Shown here: positions 4,545 through 5,743 of the stretch, in pieces | How the letters are laid out: each line of letters starts with the position of its first letter | Position numbering within the stretch: the stretch's first letter is position 1 | Assembly: GCA_025934335.1 (NCBI GenBank) | Contig: JAICYG010000162.1 | Span: 1 to 5,743, forward strand | Length of the DNA: 5,743 bases | Reading direction: 5' to 3' | Origin: Thermoleophilia bacterium | GTDB taxonomy: Bacteria; Actinomycetota; Thermoleophilia; Gaiellales; Gaiellaceae | Program-made: the position numbers and the translations under genes | The notes under the pieces: model-generated | What the model was told of the DNA's origin: nothing | Database searches by the model: none | The model's input: the letters and a program-made list of their open reading frames with translations, nothing else

Positions 4545-5308
4545 CAGGGGTGGATGACGACGGGTGTTCCGGCGACGGCCACCTGAAAGAGCCGGGTGAG
4601 TGTCGCATTCGGGAGCCTGAGGCAGCCGTTCGAGACGGCATGCCCGATCGACCACGGCTCGTTCGTCCCGTGGATCGCAACCGGGCCGCCCTGCGCCCAG
4701 CCGGTCAGCACCGGCGAGAACGCCGAGATGCCGATCGCGCCGGGGCCGAACGGGCCGCCGGGATCGTCGGGGACGAGCCGCTGGTTCACGTAGTAGCGGC
4801 CGATCGGCGTCGGCGTCGCCGCCGAGCCGATCGCGACCGTCGCGCTGAAGACGCGCCGGCCGCCGCGGAAGAGGATGAGGAGCCTGCGCGAGAGGTCGAC
4901 CTCGATGCGGGCGCGGATCGGCTCGAGGTCGAGGTCCGCTCCGCGCACCCAGCCCGTCGCGCCGTTCGGGCGGATCGGCAGCTGCACGCGGTACCAGCGG
5001 GCGACGCCGCAGCCGCCGCGCTCGGCGAGCACGCCGAGGAACGTCGGATAGCCGTTCACGTTCTCTGCGCCGAACCTCGCGACGACGCGTCCGCCCGGGG
5101 TCGCGTAGGCGATCGTCCCGCGGGCGGCGTGGCCGACGTAGGCGAGGCTCGGTGTGCCGAGCGTGCGGGTCGCGACGGTGCACTGCCGGGGCCGCTCGGG
5201 CGCCGCGGGGGCGGGCTTCGGCTTCGGCGCCGGAGGAGCGGCACGGTGCGTCTCCGAGCCGCAGCCGGTCGCCGCGAGCACGAGTGCGAGCGCGAGCAAC
5301 CGCTTCAC
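4544..5308 (-). CDS. L,D-transpeptidase (YkuD domain) lipoprotein
   Basis: This 254-residue exported protein is predicted to make 3-3 peptidoglycan cross-links or attach proteins to the wall. It starts at GTG 5308, giving KR plus a hydrophobic run (VKRLLALALVLAATGC) with lipobox LAATGC; C16 would be lipidated, anchoring it outside the membrane. A Pro/Ala/Lys linker follows (about 23-41), then an SH3-like region (about 60-130, including WYRVQLPIRPNGATGWV), then the YkuD domain (about 134-253) with PIGRYYV, IHGTNEP (H213) and the active-site SNGCLRLPN (S226, C229, R231). The usual SHGC has Asn in place of the second His, a common variant as far as I know. C43 and C100 could form a disulfide. 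The start overlaps the upstream dehydrogenase stop as GTGA (4 bases), which strongly supports it; a longer reading frame to 5647 only shadows that gene. It is followed after 12 bases by the coiled-coil gene. Family confidence is high; whether it is a cross-linker or an attachment enzyme is open. Confidence 0.93.
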   Translation of the reverse strand: MKRLLALALVLAATGCGSETHRAAPPAPKPKPAPAAPERPRQCTVATRTLGTPSLAYVGHAARGTIAYATPGGRVVARFGAENVNGYPTFLGVLAERGGCGVARWYRVQLPIRPNGATGWVRGADLDLEPIRARIEVDLSRRLLILFRGGRRVFSATVAIGSAATPTPIGRYYVNQRLVPDDPGGPFGPGAIGISAFSPVLTGWAQGGPVAIHGTNEPWSIGHAVSNGCLRLPNATLTRLFQVAVAGTPVVIHP

Positions 5309-5743
5309 GTCGCCTTCCGCGTCGCGTACCAGGTGGCAGCCATGTCCTCGGAACCGTGCCCGAGCTCGACGGCGCGCGCAAAGCGGCCGGCGACCGCGTC
5401 GAGCAACGCCAGGTCGATACCGGAGCGCTCGGCGAGCGCGCGCACGAGTTCTGCGTCCTTCAGCGCCGTCTGCAGCTTGAACTGCGGCGCGAAGCGCTCG
5501 GCGACCACCATCGCGCCTTTCTGCTGCAGGTAGACGCTGTCGAGCGGGCCGCCTGCGAGCGCCTCGAGCACGCGCTCCGGCTCGAAGCCTGCCGCCGCCG
5601 CGAGCGCCAGCAGCTCCGCCGTTCCCTCGGTGAGGAAGAGGACCCACGTGTTCAGGACGAGCTTCAGCCGCGTCGCGTCGCCGACGCGATCGCCGACGTC
5701 GACGACCTTCTCCGCGACCGCCTTGGCGACCGGGCGCACCGCG
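5305..5743 (-). CDS. 3-hydroxyisobutyrate dehydrogenase-like (beta-hydroxyacid dehydrogenase) enzyme, C-terminal part
   Basis: About 146 residues of the C-terminal all-alpha domain are present; the N-terminal Rossmann domain with its GxGxxG loop lies beyond the right edge. Counting from the GTG-encoded Val at 5739, the visible part has the hinge segment VVDVGDRVGDATRLKLVLN (about 12-30) with the family's catalytic lysine at K26 and N30 following. It continues with a helix AELLALAAAAGFEPERVLEAL and the conserved KD of TALKDAELV (K94, D95). These enzymes oxidise beta-hydroxyacids or reduce semialdehydes, such as 3-hydroxyisobutyrate, tartronate semialdehyde or glyoxylate, with NAD(P). The substrate cannot be told without the N-terminus. 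That Val codon (GTG) is internal and not a start. The stop TGA at 5307-5305 overlaps the L,D-transpeptidase GTG by 4 bases, so the two are co-translated, although no metabolic link is obvious. Confidence 0.88.
   Translation of the reverse strand, partial: AVRPVAKAVAEKVVDVGDRVGDATRLKLVLNTWVLFLTEGTAELLALAAAAGFEPERVLEALAGGPLDSVYLQQKGAMVVAERFAPQFKLQTALKDAELVRALAERSGIDLALLDAVAGRFARAVELGHGSEDMAATWYATRKAT

Noticed and set aside
5215..5250. Repeat-like GC-rich stretch
   Set aside because: It encodes the Pro/Ala/Lys linker after the lipobox of the L,D-transpeptidase and is ordinary coding low complexity.
5309..5647. N-terminal extension of the L,D-transpeptidase frame to 5647
   Set aside because: This part overlaps the dehydrogenase coding region out of frame and is Arg/Gly/Ala-rich; the GTG at 5308 gives a clean lipoprotein signal and a 4-base overlap with the upstream stop.

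Overview
The window is a compact, very GC-rich (by eye about 70%) stretch of bacterial chromosome carrying mostly housekeeping genes. Gene content and style suggest a high-GC actinobacterium, perhaps of the Thermoleophilia type. The clues are the tilS-hpt order, a DUF4081-GNAT acetyltransferase, GTG/TTG starts, tiny intergenic gaps and strong G/C third-position bias. The lineage is an inference; no rRNA or other phylogenetic marker is present. I see no mobile element, CRISPR array, tRNA or phage gene.

Layout. Positions 1-2649 are read leftwards: a DUF4081-GNAT acetyltransferase (1870-2649), a possible 29-residue micro-ORF (1772-1861), tilS for tRNA(Ile)-lysidine synthetase (793-1779, TTG start), a 153-bp gap with a striking 16-bp hairpin, then hpt for hypoxanthine phosphoribosyltransferase (79-639). 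The first 10 bases may be the start of the next gene, expected to be ftsH. A 29-bp divergent gap separates this group from a rightward pair: a DeoD-like purine nucleoside phosphorylase (2679-3389) and a diacylglycerol/lipid kinase (3385-4305). The kinase has no ATG/GTG/TTG start upstream of its conserved N-terminus and appears to begin at an ATT overlapping the previous stop codon. From the right edge a second leftward operon enters: the C-terminal part of a 3-hydroxyisobutyrate dehydrogenase-like enzyme (5305-5743, partial), an L,D-transpeptidase lipoprotein (4544-5308) and a small coiled-coil protein (4286-4531). The 3' end of this operon overlaps the lipid kinase gene tail to tail by 20 bp.

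How the genes fit together. Purine nucleoside phosphorylase releases purine bases, and hypoxanthine phosphoribosyltransferase turns hypoxanthine/guanine back into IMP/GMP, so two successive purine-salvage steps are encoded a few kb apart on opposite strands. TilS supplies an essential tRNA modification. The lipid kinase and L,D-transpeptidase act at the membrane and cell wall. No coherent undescribed system is evident. The points worth a second look are local: the non-canonical kinase start, the long hairpin between tilS and hpt, the compressed divergent control region, the convergent gene overlap, the micro-ORF and the unrecognised coiled-coil protein.
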